The notes: a model not told the origin generated them from the sequence alone. DNA of 64,000 nt from Antitrichia curtipendula (GCA_951230915.1 OX579635.1:18104001-18168000); one strand, 5' to 3'; shown: positions 35,456 to 49,949, numbered from the stretch's first letter. Numbers and translations: made by a program.

Positions 35456-38405
35456 TATGACTTTCATTTTTTTTGGTATTTTAAAATTTGAAACCAAGGG
35501 ACAAATATTGGCTTTAGACCAAAAGAAAGGATACTTTGCATTGACAAAAATAACTTTTATAGTGTATATGGGGAAGTTTGAGTGGAACATTATTTTGAAA
35601 GTGATCTGTACTATAGGGACACAACCTTGTAGTATAGATACTTTATTCTACTAAGAAAAAAAATCACAAACTAGAATATTTCTTTTTTCTTAATTTCAAG
35701 ACCTTTGTTTTTGTATGCCTTTTGCACTGCATTTTACACTCTTTGAATCATATTTTCTAGAGGTTGTTGCCTTTTTGTGCCATCAATTTACTTATTATGT
35801 TTCATATTTATACATAAATTGATATTATTGTAGTTGCAAAAATGTTACTTGGCAAAGACAAGATTTTAAGTGTTTATTATGGTTTGGGGGTTGAGACAAC
35901 AAGTCACTACAAGAAGTAAGTACTTGTTGGTGTTGAGCCAAACAGAAGTTATATAAGAAATCTATAAGCTTTAGGAATTAAAAAATAATAATATATAGAA
36001 AAATAATAAATAGTAAGTAAAAATATTTCTAAATTAGATACTTTGATAAATGCATTTTTAGAAAATTTGAAATTCTAAAAAGAATAAATAAGAAATAGCA
36101 TTATTTAAAACGTTAGTGGAACTAATGTTAATAAGACCAAAAAAATGATTTTATGTCTAAAATTGTATGTAAAAGAACTTACTTTGCAGATGTCATCAAT
36201 ATAATATTATAGACAAAATGGACATAAGATTAATGATCATTCTTCAAGTCAAGAGCAAATCTTAAATTTTAAAAAAGAGTATAAGAATGTAGCTAGACTA
36301 AGGAGTACTAACTAGTAAGTTTTTTTAAGAAGCTTATTCCATCTAAGAAGCTCCTCAAGGGGCTTCTTATTATTTGTACGCTTTTTTAGGGAACTTCCTA
36401 TTACTCTAGATGGTTCTAAGGTATATGTTTGTGACATCACCCCCCTTTTGTAGCAACAAATTTCAAAAAGAGCTTTAGATTTTTTCAATCTATAGAAATT
36501 TAAAAATTTATTTGATAGAACATACTACAATTGTAGTGTGTTCAAGCCTAGACAAAATGTAGATATGACCTTTTAACAAACATTGATGATTTGGACTTTC
36601 TTCTATTGGATAAAGTATGCAACAATAGGGTTTTTTTTTATTGAATCCTTCAAAATATCCTTCAAATAACAATCCTTGGACTTTAAGTTCCACGCTTCCA
36701 CACTACAACAAAATTCCTAAGGCTTAAGCATTGTCTTGAAGATTTTCATGCCAAAGTTGGTTTAGGTAAGTTTTTTTTGTATTTCAAAAGGTTCACCATT
36801 TTTTTAGAGTGTTCTTGTGGCAACAAAAGATCTAGAAGTTGAAGCTGTTGCTTTGGCAATTGTGATAAAGAAAGTTTAAGCTCAACCTCTTCTTGAAGCT
36901 ATGGGTTCAATGATATTCTAAAGCTTTTTAGTTAGGCATATTGAAGTCTAAATAAGCAACTATTACAAGCAAACTAAGATGGAAAGACACTTCAAATCAT
37001 TGTTAATAAAAATGAAGCTTGCAATTGACAGTTCTTATCTTTTTATATACAACCTTGTGTGCCAATATAAAAAAAAACTCTACTACAATCTATTGTTGGA
37101 TAGGCTTTTATTTTTTAAGATAAGTTGATAAAAAATTTGCATCTTTTTAGGCTCATTGACCACATTAATTGTTGGTTCCTATGTACACTTATTGATGTCA
37201 CATCCTTGCTAGTGTAAAAAATATTCTAATTTGTTCCGCATATGTGCCATAAATCTAATATTTTTTTCCAAATACATTTGACTCTTTCTTTAGTTTGAAG
37301 AAGAAAACATGAAACGTTAAATGTACCTTCATAAGTGTTGGGAGTTCTAACCAATATGCAATTGAATAAACCTATTGTTGAATAGAAAATGGTCCTTGGT
37401 GACAATAGCTAAATTATCACATAGTTGGGTAGTCTTAATGTTGTATCAAAGGAACCAAAGTTTCTTACTAATTTAAAAATAAAGGTGATTATTTTTTTAA
37501 TACACATGTTGATGCTTTATAACAATCTTAAGCTTCTTGTAAATGAAGCTTTTATGATTTTTTGAAGCTCGAATAATTGCGTTGCCAAGTCTTCAACTAT
37601 TGTATTGATTAATTTTGAATTTTTTTAATAGATTGAACTTTAAATGATATCCATAATTGGCACATATTGACATTTGCCAAGTTGAAGCATGAATGATGTT
37701 GTTATATAAAAATTCAATTACTATTAAATACAAGGTCTAGTCGTCTAGTTGATGGCACAACATAAATCAATCTAAAAGCAAATTGTAAAGTAATCAAAAC
37801 AATATCCTATATTTTGTTAACCAATTGTTTCAAAATTAGAATTGTAAATTAATTATACTAATTTTAATTGAAAGTTTTAAAATATAATTGAAGAATTATG
37901 TAATAAAAATTCTTTAAAAAAAATTCAAATGTACAAATAGAAAATTGCAACTTATTATAATTGTTCATTATAGCTCAAGAATTATTTTTTTTTCAAATTG
38001 CAAATAATTGCATTTTTAGTTTTAGTCAATATACTAAGGCATATAGGAGTCAATCCAAAAATTTGTTTAATTTGAAACAAAAATAAATTCCCTTATCTAA
38101 ACTTTGGTAGACACTTGATACTATTTGTAGATTTTATCTAGACAACTATTTTCATATATATTAGTACGTCATGTGCCGTTGTTATAGTCAAAAGAAAAGT
38201 AAAGTTACTTTTCTAATTTTTTTATTCATAATTTTTTTTAAATTCAATATTTTTCTATCGTAGATCCAAACATCACAAAACAAAGCCTATGCACTCTTCC
38301 TTGCAAAGACCTTTCCAATGGTATGAAGTACACAATCAGGAGACGCATAGTCCAAGAGATCTCACTATAACAAACATATCAAACAAATAAACTAACTAAC
38401 TTTAG

Positions 38406-38446
<41 letters not shown>

Positions 38447-40426
38447 TATTTTATTTTCTATTTTTATTTAGAAAATTGATTGAAAAACAAGTTAGGCTCT
38501 CATAGTAAACTTGTTTGGAATTCCTTATAACCAGCTTGGATATTTTGTAGTTTATTCTTGCTAGTTTTTGCAAGATCCTATGTTTCCCTATGTTCTAATG
38601 TAATTGTAGGATGATCTTCAAAGAATTCCTATTTAGAAGGAAATTGACTGGGACTTCTTTGCAAAGATTTTCATAAACTCTTCCCCAATCCTCTATGTAC
38701 AATCTAAATTGGTTGATTTTACAACACACTCATACATCTTACATTTTACTGTTGTTTCCACCTAGTATTGGGTAGATTTTATAGGATGCAATTAGACATA
38801 TAAGACTTGTAAGTTGTCAATCTTCATGACAATGAATTTTATCTACATAAATCCAACATTTCTAGAGTTTGTATCTTTGAAATCCTAAGAAATTTGATAA
38901 TATATGAAATTTTAAAATGTTTAAACAAATGAAATGTACACATTACTAACATTTTGAACTCTTGAAACCTAAAAAAGGGACTAGATCAAAAATTATGAAA
39001 TGTACAAATCAATGAGATTGGAAATTCCAAGTCTACATATTAGTTAGATATAAGCCTCCCAAATCTACAAATTAATTTGATAATGCACACTAAAATCTAT
39101 ATTAAATTTAGATTTTAGAAACATAGATCAACATTCTAAAATCTTGAATTTCATAAATTGAGTTGATTTTGAGTTGGAGACATCTTCAAATAACATTGAA
39201 AAATGCACAAATCCCCTCTCATTTCCTTGTAATGGCCACATTCCTTGTGCGTGAAAAAAAGGGAAAGAAGGAACTAAGGGAGTTCTCATAGAGGATTTCC
39301 ATTACAATGCTTACAAAGGACTTTCAAAATGTTCCTTATGTCTCATATTATGAATTTTAGTATTTTATTCTTTTTGTTATTAAATCTTGATTTTCACATA
39401 TTGTTTTATTTTTTATTTTTTATTTTTATTTTTTTGTTTTTGAGTAAAATTAAAAAAAAAAAATCCTTAAAATGAGTTTTGTGTTGTAATGAAAGTATCA
39501 AAGATTTGATAAAGATTTTTTTATTGCATGTAATGATAAATTAAGTCTACATGGAATGAATAACGTGTGCTTACAACTGCAAAAGAAGTTGATAGCAATA
39601 TTAATAGAATTTTTTTTGTATGTGTTGAGTTCTTGTATCATTCTTTAAGAATGTGGTAAAAAGTTTGAAATTTTCACAAAAGGTTTTGGATGTAGGTGAT
39701 CCCTAAAATAACATCAAAATTTTGAACTTTGACTAAACATTAAAAAAATCTACTAGTTATTTTGATCATTGATCCAATCGATTTCACAAAAACTTCAATT
39801 TTTTAGAAATTTTGGATTTGATAAGTGGATAAAAAAACAAGACTTCTTGTGCTTCATTTCATATGTTGAGCACTTAAACAATTAAATCATTTTCAACTCT
39901 AAAATTGTGATTGAAGTACAAAGAGCTAAAAGGGACAAACAAATCGGGACAAATAAAAACCTCCAAAAGGACTAGCATTACTAGAGGGAGGGAGTATAAT
40001 GTAAGCCCACACTAACATTTTCAAAGTTTTCAAGGGTATTTTGTATGGAGTATTTGATATGAATTTTCTTCACTTTCCTTTGAAAATTCACAGTAACTTC
40101 AAATCTTAACCAAAAAAACCCTGCAAATTTTATAACATGTAGAAGACACGAGATTACATCTCTTACAAAAAACTAAAATTATAAAACTCATTCACACAGA
40201 GTGAAGCAGATTGAAGCTTTAGGGCTGATGAACCCCAATATAAGTTAAGGGCAACTGTTTCCGGAAAGCATTGGTACTGGAATACTCAAGTGTGGTGTTG
40301 CTGTGGAGCGTGGAGCATGATAAGTCAAGTGAAGCATTTTCGCAGTGCTTTTCGCTGCTTTCAGATTCCCAAGGACCGGATTCGTCAGTGCAAGCCTGAG
40401 AGGAAGCTTGGGTTCTCAACGCAGAG
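35456..40426. other. gene-free AT-rich block
   Basis: About 5 kb with no gene found; the last few hundred bases are the 5' flank and leader of the phosphatase gene. It contains a TA microsatellite at about 38408-38440 and a short hairpin near 36340-36370 (AAGAAGCTCC...GGGGCTTCTT). No transposon ends recognised. Confidence 0.55.
38408..38440. repeat. TA dinucleotide microsatellite
   Basis: Uninterrupted alternating TA tract of about 16 units. Confidence 0.9.
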
Positions 40427-43321
40427 ATGATGGCTGCTTTGAAACCAACTGCCACCAGGCAGATCACGCACGTCTTATTCGACATGGACGGACTTCTCTT
40501 AGGTGCGTCCGTCTATCACCAATGAAATGAAACTCTCGCTACGAAGTCAATTTCTGTGCACAAAATAATGTGGGGGCAAGAAGAAATTGCTGTCTGGATT
40601 CTCCATGTTGGTTTCATTCATTGTCCATGATCCCCACTCTGAAATGGAGACTCACTCTGTTTTCGCAACCCGGAAAGTAGGGTTTAGTGTTTTCAGGGTT
40701 TCAGGGATAGAATTAATTCTAAGTCTTGAAGACGCGCTTCAGTGTACACATTGCAGTATCTAATTAGGTTATTGGGACAAACTTGGTGGATATGACCAGC
40801 TGGTAATGTATCAAATTGGGACGTATGATTTTGAGTGGGTCATTTGAGTGCTTTCCTTAGGCCAATTTTATTCATTTATTGGCTAATGTTCTTCAAAGAT
40901 TAAGTTGACATAAATTTTGTCCCCATCTAAGTTATTCGATCACTTGAATGGGTCATTTAAAACCATGAATCCCTCGGTCCTCTAGGTAGTAATCACTATC
41001 TTTACATTGAGGGATTGCTGGTAATGAAATACAGAAAGATGATAGCTGAGATGCTAATTTGCTAACCATGGCATGTATTCTCGCATCGGTTGTTTCAATG
41101 CAGATACTGAGAAGTTCTACACCGTTGTCCAGGAGAAGATCCTGGCGGAGTATGGGAAGACGTTTGACTGGTCTTTGAAAGCCAAAATGATGGGGAAGAA
41201 AGCGCTGGAGGCAGGGCAGATTTTTGTTCAGGACACCGGATTGACGGGACTGCTCACGCCCGAGGAGTTCATCACACGGCGCGAAGTGATGCTTCACGCC
41301 ATGTTCCCTGAGAGCGACTTGATGCCTGGTACGTTATGCTCTTTCCAACAATTAGTGCTTGTATGTATCCTCTCCAATGGCAGATCATCTTTGCAATCAT
41401 TTAGAGTCAGAAATATTTTCATTTCCGAATGTCGCGTAAGGTAACCACACGTAATGGTGAACTCAGCGCTGAGCGCTCTAAGAGGATTCCAACCCACCGA
41501 AGAACGAATTATGTAGATTCCCTATGCAAAAAAGTTATGTGTGCAAAGTTTTAGTGGTAGATGATCTGAAATTGACATGAATTTCGATGCTAAGATTTTC
41601 TACGTTCTTAAAATCAATATCTAGTCATTGTGCAAGATTTGGAGTTTTGCATTTAGGTAGGTTTTTGCTTTAGGTGTGGTCACCGTATGCCTGAGTTTCC
41701 ATGCCTCTTTGCTTTTTTCAGGTGCTGAGCAACTTATCCGGCATTTACATGCTAATAACGTTCCAATGGCAGTTGCAACCAGGTACATTCTCATGTTGGT
41801 GATGTTGTTTCAGTTAATACCTAAGTCCTTAATGGCGAAGTGGCCAAATGTGACCTGGAATTGATATGACTTCCTTAGGAAGGAAATAAAATGTATCAAT
41901 AGAAAGAAGAAATCATCCATTATATATTTGGACTAAAGAAAAAAGTTATGAAAGTAATGTTATGAAAGTTATGTAATTGCTTCCAAAGTGAATTTTCTAT
42001 TCTTTTTAGGTAGGCACTTAGGCGTTAGTAGCATACCTCACAGCTGACATATCTTTGCAGTTTTTAGAAATATGAGTTAGCATAGTTGAGTACTGAGCCA
42101 CTAGTGTCTGAATTGGCCTGATATGGGTTCCAGTAGTTTAATTGATTCCACAGGAAACCCACAAGAAAGATATTCTGTTTTGCAGTCCATGTGAATAGTG
42201 GAGGCTTTTCAAGAGGATGTTGTGTTGGATTGTGCGCTAAACAACCCCTTGGCTCCTGCTTCACAGCTCACACCGCCGCCACTTTGAGCTCAAGTCTACA
42301 AAGCATGGTCCACTTTTTTCCCTAATGCACCATGTTGTCACTGGTGACGATCCTGGTGTTGTTAATGGGAAGCCAGCACCTGACATTTTTCTAATTGCTG
42401 CCAACCGATTTGAGGTCTGTAACAGCTTGATCTGCTTTTTTCCGATTATGATGCGTTTGAAACAGACAAGATTGCTCTTTCATTTACTTAGATGTTTAGT
42501 GTCATCCAGTTTTTTATTCCTGACTGGGATGCCCTGGACTCTCGTTGCAGGATCCCGATTTGAAACTGGTAAATGTGTTGGTTTTCGAGGATGCTCCATC
42601 AGGAGTGGCAGCAGCACACGCAGCTGGAATGTAAGTGCATTTCTTATTTTTCAAGTTATTAGCACACCTGTTCTCTATTCATGTGCTGCTAATGGTTTTG
42701 TAATTACGGATTTCGCCTGGTTGTGCCGTATGTGCATACTCATCTTGCTCTTGTACCATTAGGTGCGCTTAGTTGCAAAGATGCTGCTGTTGAATTAGCT
42801 ACTCCATCTATTCTATTTAGTGTCATTCACGATCAATGTATCGCCAATATAGTGTGCGATACAGTAAATGAATTATTTTTGTCCAGAAGTCTTCGAGTGA
42901 ATAGTTACTCAAGCAAGAAGTGACCAACGAGATCTAATGCTCGGTTCAGTAGGTATGTAAGTTTTCATCAATAGGTAGTTAGGTACATGGTGTATCATAG
43001 GCCCTCAAAATAGTGAATCATACATTTAATACAATAAGTGGTTTAGACTGAATGAGCGCAAGTTAATCCTCAACCAGTTGGAATATAGCAGGAGCGGTCC
43101 CACCTCAAATCTGTGTTTTCTGGTAATCAAATTGTCAAAAAACGATTGCGTCTGAAACAGGGTGGGCTGTGTGATGTGCGACTCTTTGCAGGCCTGTTGT
43201 CATGGTTCCTGACCCGAACTTGGAGTCATCCCTGTGCCAGGAGGCGGACCAGGTGTTGACATCTCTGAATGACTTTGATTATGCGCATTGGGGTCTCCCC
43301 TGTATGTCCAGCGCGACGTGA
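40427..43321 (+). CDS. GPP: HAD-superfamily phosphatase, plant glycerol-3-phosphatase (GPP) type
   Basis: Encodes a 239-residue soluble HAD hydrolase resembling plant (DL)-glycerol-3-phosphatases. Six exons: 40427-40502, 41104-41328, 41722-41782, 42267-42414, 42551-42630, 43192-43321; all introns GT-AG and all joins in frame. The start is the first ATG after an in-frame TGA at 40397. All four HAD motifs are present: THVLFDMDGLLLDTE (nucleophile Asp19, Asp21), AVATSSH (Ser/Thr near 120-121), GKPAPDIF (Lys156) and VFEDAPSG (Glu183, Asp184). LMHHVVTGDDP and DFDYAHWGLP are further matches to the GPP group. No transit peptide is evident, so a cytosolic enzyme is likely. The substrate could be glycerol-3-phosphate or another small phosphate (the related HDHD1 group acts on pseudouridine-5'-phosphate), which sequence does not settle. 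Confidence 0.92.
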
Positions 43322-46300
43322 GCAAGGAGTGAATCATTTCTTGTGGATAATTCTTTTTACAGTAGAAGCAGACAGTTGTTGTCTTGCAATTGTGATCATA
43401 TTGCTTGGTAGAATCTTAATGGAGAAACCACACTGTACTGTACATGTTTCACTGTTCGGAAATTGCTAGAATGCAGGAATGATTAGAATACCGGTATTTG
43501 AGTTTGAACTTCGCTTTTCTCGAAAGTGTCTCTTCATCTTGAGCTATAGACTTTGGAGCACTTGCGATTTTACAGGCTCTTATGATAAGTATAATGGCCA
43601 TAACCTGATGCGCGTTAACTTTGGGACTAGACCACAGGCTAGCGTCTGAGCCTTGTGGTTGAGTGTATGTGTTTTGTTTTGCATCAAAGCTTCCATAGAG
43701 TCCTACATTTTTATTTATTTTTTGAACATATGGCTTTCAAGGGCAGCATCTGGACTGACATGACACAACAACCAAGGCAACATGGCGTAATAAGCTTGAA
43801 AATTACCCACCTTGGGTATCCTTGTTAGGAACAAGTGGAGGAACAAATCCCCTCCTTGTGTGCTAGCATGAAGAACTTCCACATGAGCAATGTTAGCATG
43901 GGGAGTTGAATTGGGAACCTCATGGATTTCATTACAAGTTCCTATTACTATCACCTGGGATAATTTTAGGTCATTTTGGTTCAATAGAGTTTTACATTAA
44001 TCTTTCAAATTTATTCAAAGTTTATTGAATTGTCTTTCCATTCGATAAATCTTCTATCAACCTTTCCATATCTCCTATAGCACATAATAATGGTTGTCCT
44101 ATCTAATAATATCATTTTATGTACAAAGTGTGTATTTTATTATTGGAATGGTTAGATTTTCAAATTTGTTTGTTGGTAGATTAAAGAGGATTTAAATACA
44201 CCAACAAATATGTTACTTTGATACTCGATGTTATTTTCATACTTCAAGCAAATGTTACATTGTGTGAAGTTTATTGATCATTGATAATAAATCAACAAGA
44301 GTATTGGTGATGAGATGTTACATATTTTCAAATCAATATGTTTTTATTGTACAATATTTTGAAGTGTTGTATATTGGTAGTAATTACCTTGTGATTTAGA
44401 AAATACAATTGGAGTGGGACCTTTAAATCAACATTTACATTAGCATGCGCTCTAACTTCTTTATTTTGATTGTTTAGGTGACAATAATTATATTAATAGT
44501 CAATACATTGATTGTTTGATAAGTATACTTGGTGTCATATTTCTAAAGATTTGGAACACTTTTAATAATTTAGGTATGCAAGTTCTACAAGAAAAGTAGA
44601 GTTTTCCATTGAGCTCAATCACCAAAATCTCTAATGATTTTAACATCACCACTGTAGAAATAGAACATAGCGCATTTATTTGTCAAATGTCTTCTTGTCA
44701 CTAAAACATGGCTCACTGAAATTATGTTTGGTTTAGGGTTTAGAAATCATATTAGGTTTCAACTCAAAAACCTACTTTGCAAATCGGACACTATGCATGA
44801 TTATAGATCTCGTGATTACAATAATATTCCAAAAGCTAGAAAAGAAAAACCCTTAATACTAAACATAAATTAGAGTAACACTATGTAGAAGAAAATACTG
44901 AGATGAACACCTTTGAACACCTTACCAATCTTCAACTTCGACACTTAGAACTATGAGTCCAATGTATGTGGCTAACTAAATACAACCCAAAGCGGTTTGT
45001 AAAAAACTGTTGAAGTGAAGTATATCAACTAGTTTGCTAAAAATTTGCATGCTAGAGCAATGATCATGAACATTTTATGCCATATTTTTTAAACAACAAA
45101 AAAGCATGGCAATGCTTATGATTTTGAATCTCGTGAATATTTTTTGAGAATTTCAGAAACTAAGTCCATTAGTTTTCAAGTATTAAAATTCAAGCATCTT
45201 GTTCTTAGAAGTAGTGCTAATTATGAGAAGGTTGGGCACATGTCGTGAAGTATAGTTTTATAAGACCATAGTGATGGTTGGTTTCTTATTTATGGATTAA
45301 AAATAGGATAACCATTCTACATAACAACGTTTCTCTATCACAATGTAGTATTTGTGTCAATTGGACAATGCAAGTTCCTCATTGGTCTTCAACAAGAGAT
45401 TAGAGTGCCATGTTAGCATTTGGAAATCTTGTTTGAAATCTCTACAAAGTGTACTTGATTGCAAGGTGAAAAGTTGAAAATTGATGGCAATGTTTTTGTT
45501 GCAAAACATTTCAAGTTGTAGTTACTTCCCTTCTAATGCCAAAGAACATTTTTCAAATTTTTGGTCACCCTCAAATAAGTGTTATGAGCACCAAATGATA
45601 GGATGATGGAACTATCAAGAAGAAATCAATACATGATAGTCCCTAGTTAAAGCTAACAATTTATGGATCTACACAATATTTGTCCATTTCCAATGTCCAA
45701 ATCTTCTATTTTACTTACCAAATACCCAAACTTATGGTTAGTCAAAGTCTATTTGTAAAATTGTATCCACTACTGCCATTCAACTTTTTTGCTACTCTAA
45801 AGTCCTCTAAGTCTCCTTCAATAATTCAAAGCATTAAATGGTGAATTCAAAGTTAAAAATCCTTGTCAATCTGCTACACAATGTTAGTTCTACAATACCA
45901 AATATTATAATATTGCCTTAACTTCATCAAATTGAAAACAAATAGAGATATGCAAACAAAATAAAACCTCAAGAAGATTGGATTCAAATTGAACTTTTCA
46001 CTAAAAGGCAAGAACCAATTAAACATTTTAAACATAGGACACAATCCACCTTGTTAGCATAAAGACACATTTATTAGGGTAAAAAGCCCATTGTGGATTA
46101 TTTGGTCATTGCACATAGATACAATTATTGGATTCCCAATTATTTTTTACAAAAGAACAAATAAGATTTGTTTCACATGTATTTTGGTCAACTCATCTTT
46201 GAAAAAAAATGATACATTATAAGTGGTCAAAGCAAAAACATTTAGCTTTCCCTAAAGAAGGACTATGCTTGCCCTTTTGGATTCTAACATAGCTCTCTTA

Positions 46301-46798
46301 CTTCCCTATATGGTTCCAATGGAAATCCAAAAGCACCCCTTTGTATAATGAATGGACCTTTTACCATGTGTAAGTAGAAGCTTAAGTGAGTTTGTTGAAT
46401 TCATTAAATCATGACTTTCCAACCCAAATCCAACCCTTTCATCCCCAATTCTGAAACTTTGAGTCCCAATTGCACACTCAATGCAATAAAAACTACATTA
46501 GAATGCATTGGAATGCAATAGAAGTAAATTGGATCCAAAAGTAGAGCTCCAAATTGGGCTTCAGTTCATAATGGGTCTGGATTACCTTAAGCAGTGGATC
46601 ATAGCGATACTACAAGAGCTGTGCCAGGCAGCCATAAAATGCATTGAGATCTTGATCTTCCAGCCAGGTACAGAACTGCCAAATCACGACTGCTCTCCCA
46701 TGTTGAATAATATTTCCCTCACACGGTGACTTCCTCGAAAAGGATGCCCCGGTCCATACATCGTTTACACCGGGTAAGTTACCGAACCTGCCACTGTG
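43322..46798. other. gene-free stretch between phosphatase and OST4 genes
   Basis: 43322-43700 is probably the phosphatase 3' untranslated region. The remainder is AT-rich with no recognised gene or repeat ends. A minus-strand open frame at 43715-43984 (89 codons) shows no motif I recognise. Confidence 0.5.
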
Positions 46799-46912
46799 TC
46801 ACTGTGCCTTGACTTTGGGCTCTGCCACCACATAGTGGTAGGCAACCAGTAGCACAAATATTGAAATGCCCAAAAAGTTGGCGAAGAAGCCCAAATCCGT
46901 GTCGTCGATCAT
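46799..46912 (-). CDS. OST4: oligosaccharyltransferase subunit OST4
   Basis: A 37-codon single-exon frame: [20 protein letters not shown] followed by [17 protein letters not shown] and TGA. This is the full length of the OST4 mini-subunit. One hydrophobic helix (about residues 9-28) anchors it in the ER membrane, where it stabilises the catalytic STT3 subunit for N-glycosylation of nascent proteins. The start ATG follows at once after a splice acceptor (TTTTTGTGTGCAG), so the leader is spliced. The matching donor is likely near 47532 (ACCAAG then GTATGA), with the leader exon at about 47533-47650. The longer open frame through the intron (to 47008) is not the protein. Homology to known OST4 is strong over the whole length. 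Confidence 0.92.
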   Translation of the reverse strand: MIDDTDLGFFANFLGISIFVLLVAYHYVVAEPKVKAQ

Positions 46913-47650
46913 CTGCACACAAAAATTCCAGATCACCATTGTAAATCTATTGCAAACCAAACTGCAATCCGGTTCGCAATAAAACGTGGTCACAGCGAGC
47001 CATTGCACTGCGCGTAAGTGAATTGTTATCTATATTCAGACATGAACAAAGAACCATTGACCAACGCCAAAAACTATACACGACAATTACGGTAGCTCCT
47101 TTTCGTTGCCCGCAACCGATTGTGACACAACTCTAAGCGATCCCAATGTCGAACGATGAAAGCACATAAATCGCTCCTCCAACACCATCGCAACCATCGC
47201 AAAAAACGTGAACTCCAGCTACGCAACCTCCTATGAAGCGCTAAAGAATTGCAAGTAATGCACAAATAACGAATTACAGCCCAAACCCAAAACCCCACCT
47301 CTAGTAGGGTTTCAGTTCCCACTCACAATGATAACTCCCTCCCTTCTTCACGTCGCGAACCTCATCTAAAGATCACCAATTCGGAAAAAAGGAAGAATCC
47401 CATTCCGCTGTCTTAATCGCGCATCAAAACCCTAACCCGATCAAGCTCTCCTAGGGTTAGAGAACACAGAACGGCGATTCATATTTTTACACCGATTGAC
47501 ATGGAAATACGAATAAGTGGATCTATCATACCTTGGTAAAGCCGAAAGGTCGGACGCGGAGCAGGTGTCGGTACTGGATGGCTGGCTGTGACAGAGAAGC
47601 TCGCTCCGTCGGAACAACAGCAGCACCAACAACTGATCTGCGGACACCGT
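46913..47650 (-). other. spliced 5' leader of OST4 (intron and upstream exon)
   Basis: Intron 47532-46913 by donor GTATGA and acceptor TGCAG directly before the ATG; leader exon upstream to about 47650. This is inferred from splice consensus and the lack of any other start. The exon's upstream limit is not determined. Confidence 0.55.
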
Positions 47651-47836
47651 GCTCAAAGTGTTCACAGACCAAGGAGAGAGCGTACATATACGTATTTTTA
47701 ATCGAGTTCTTACCAGAACACGTGTACGTACAAGACCGTGTTACTGATACTTTCAATTGGTGAACTTAGTGGTTCTCTCATTACACTTATAATGATATTT
47801 AGTTTTTGTAACACTAATTACAAACTGTAACATTAA

Positions 47837-48057
47837 CCCTTAAACATCGAGGCGGACATTTTGCGGCCAATGAATGACAAGAGAATCTCCTGTGTAGGAT
47901 AGAAGTGCAACTATTCATCCTCCAAATTTTGTGGGAAAAAGGAAGATCATCTACAATAGTTTGACTTCCAATGAGTGCTTTTGCATTATTTTAATCCAAC
48001 TACTCACACGGTGTCAAAACAGATGGTTTCCACGGTTATCAACCTATCATTTAAGGG
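47837..48057. mobile_element. 221-bp TTAA-flanked short element TT16
   Basis: TTAA at 47833-47836 and 48058-48061. Left end CCCTTAAACATCGAGG; right end, reverse-complemented, CCCTTAAATGATAGG. Same length as and similar interior to 11960-12180. It lies roughly 190 bp upstream of the proposed OST4 leader exon and could affect that promoter. Non-coding. Confidence 0.8.
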
Positions 48058-48061
48058 TTAA

Positions 48062-48548
48062 ATGTCAACTATTCTAATTTTTGAAGGTGATGTTTCTTTG
48101 TTTATAGAGAATGGTAAGGTAGAGCCACCCATCACCAATCAGCACCCCATCGGCAGGCAGTAAGAGAAGCTAAGACTAATTTCCAAACATGAGTTTTTGA
48201 TTTCCGACCATCAATCCTTTCATTCTTTTCATAATACATTTGCTTGGTTTGTACTTGGTTTGGAGTGCCAAAGTGAACAAGAAGTAGTCTCTTAAATGAG
48301 TGATTTTGGATAGTCTACAAATTGGACATGGACCTGACGCAACTTTTGCCTTCCAAAATTGGTTGTAAATTCACTTCAACACAATTGTTTATTTGATCAG
48401 TTATAAGTGGTCACACCTTAACGATAAAAGACAACTAGAATGCCTAAGATCACAAATGCCTCACAACCATACACAATATAATAAAAATTTAAAATAATTT
48501 TATTTTTTAAATTTAAATTTTTAAAATAACAATAATAACAATAATAAC

Positions 48549-48593
<45 letters not shown>

Positions 48594-49949
48594 GTCAATT
48601 CTAAGACCATTGTGAATGAAGAATCTAATGGAGGTAAATCAACTAGCCATGTCTTAGGGACATGGAAAGCAAGGGCTACCACTTGCAGAAGATAAATTCT
48701 ATATCATAGGCCTAAAATTGGTAACTAATAGTTAATCAATAATAAACAAGTAGCCAATATTTGTAACCAATGATTATTGTTCAGCCTTTTTTGTTTGTTC
48801 AAATTTTAGTGTAGGTTCTTGCATTAATTTTATATTATATTATTTTTGTTTTCCTAATAGTGGTCACTCCATTAAGTTGGAGTATATTTGAAAGAGGTCA
48901 ATGAATTTATGATTTGATGGCCTGGTTTGACTCTTGTGTCACCTCTAATTATGCCTTTGGGCATTGTTTCTATTATAAATTGATTGACAAGAATTGGTAT
49001 TTTGATTTAATCTAATTTAGTTATAATAGAGGTTGGTTACTTTCTAATCTCATTTTTGTGAGTATTACATATTGGGAGTATTTTATTGCTCTTTTGATAA
49101 GGTCTTGTTTAAATTTTAGGTGTTTTATAGTCTTTAAATTATATTGGCATTGTTTGTGGATGATTCTTTTAACCCAAATTGCGATGGCTAATAATGGTGC
49201 AACTTTAGATCCTTAATTTTCAATGTTGTTGAATATTGTTTGATATTTGTTTTCTTTGTGAGTAATGGTATTGTCTCTTATATATCACAAAAAAATATAT
49301 GTAAATTCCAAAAATTGTATTATATTGTTGAGATTTAGTTGTGTGGGTGGCTAGTCATTTTATATTGGGTGGTTTAATACTAGAAGTATGTCTACTTTTG
49401 GTGTTGCTCCACAATTATATGATCATGTTGGAGCATTTTTGCAATTACAATTCAATAACAATGGCAGGATTATATTGTCTTGGAGTTTGTTATTTTTTTT
49501 ACCAACATTCTCTTAGTTATAACATCTTGTATTTTCTAGCTCACGAGGAGCTTGTGTAATTCTCATATTGCATTGTTATATCTTTTTATTTTTAGTTTGT
49601 GTATATTGTATTGGGTGAACAAAATAAGAAAAGGTGGGGCTATGTATTTCTTTGGGGGGTATTGCAAAGTATATAATTAAAGTTTGTTTTTTCAAGTGGA
49701 TTGAATAGGTGATTTCTAGCATTTCCTTTGTATTGGCCATATCTAAGTTTGAATAATTGGGAGATTTAGTTATCTATAGTTTATAAGATTTTTCAAAAAT
49801 TATTGGATTCTGTTTTGTTGATTTAGTCATTGCTCATTCATTTATTTATGTAAATGTATTGTTCTGCTTTAGATATGTATTTGCTAAAATATTCTTCTTA
49901 TAAGTATTTTTGGAGATTTCTAAAAGGTCTTTTTGTAGTTTGAGTGCAT
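48062..49949. other. AT-rich spacer with trinucleotide microsatellite
   Basis: No gene seen. A run of AAT/AAC triplets occupies about 48529-48591. Low-complexity T-rich sequence follows. Confidence 0.55.
48529..48591. repeat. AAT-type trinucleotide microsatellite
   Basis: Imperfect (AATAAC)n leading into perfect (AAT)n. Confidence 0.88.

Noticed and set aside
43715..43984. 89-codon minus-strand open frame
   Set aside because: No recognised motif, no splice context, and it lies in the 3' flank of the phosphatase gene.
46913..47008. Upstream extension of the OST4 frame by 32 codons
   Set aside because: A splice acceptor directly precedes the OST4 ATG, and OST4 proteins begin at this Met. The extension is intron.
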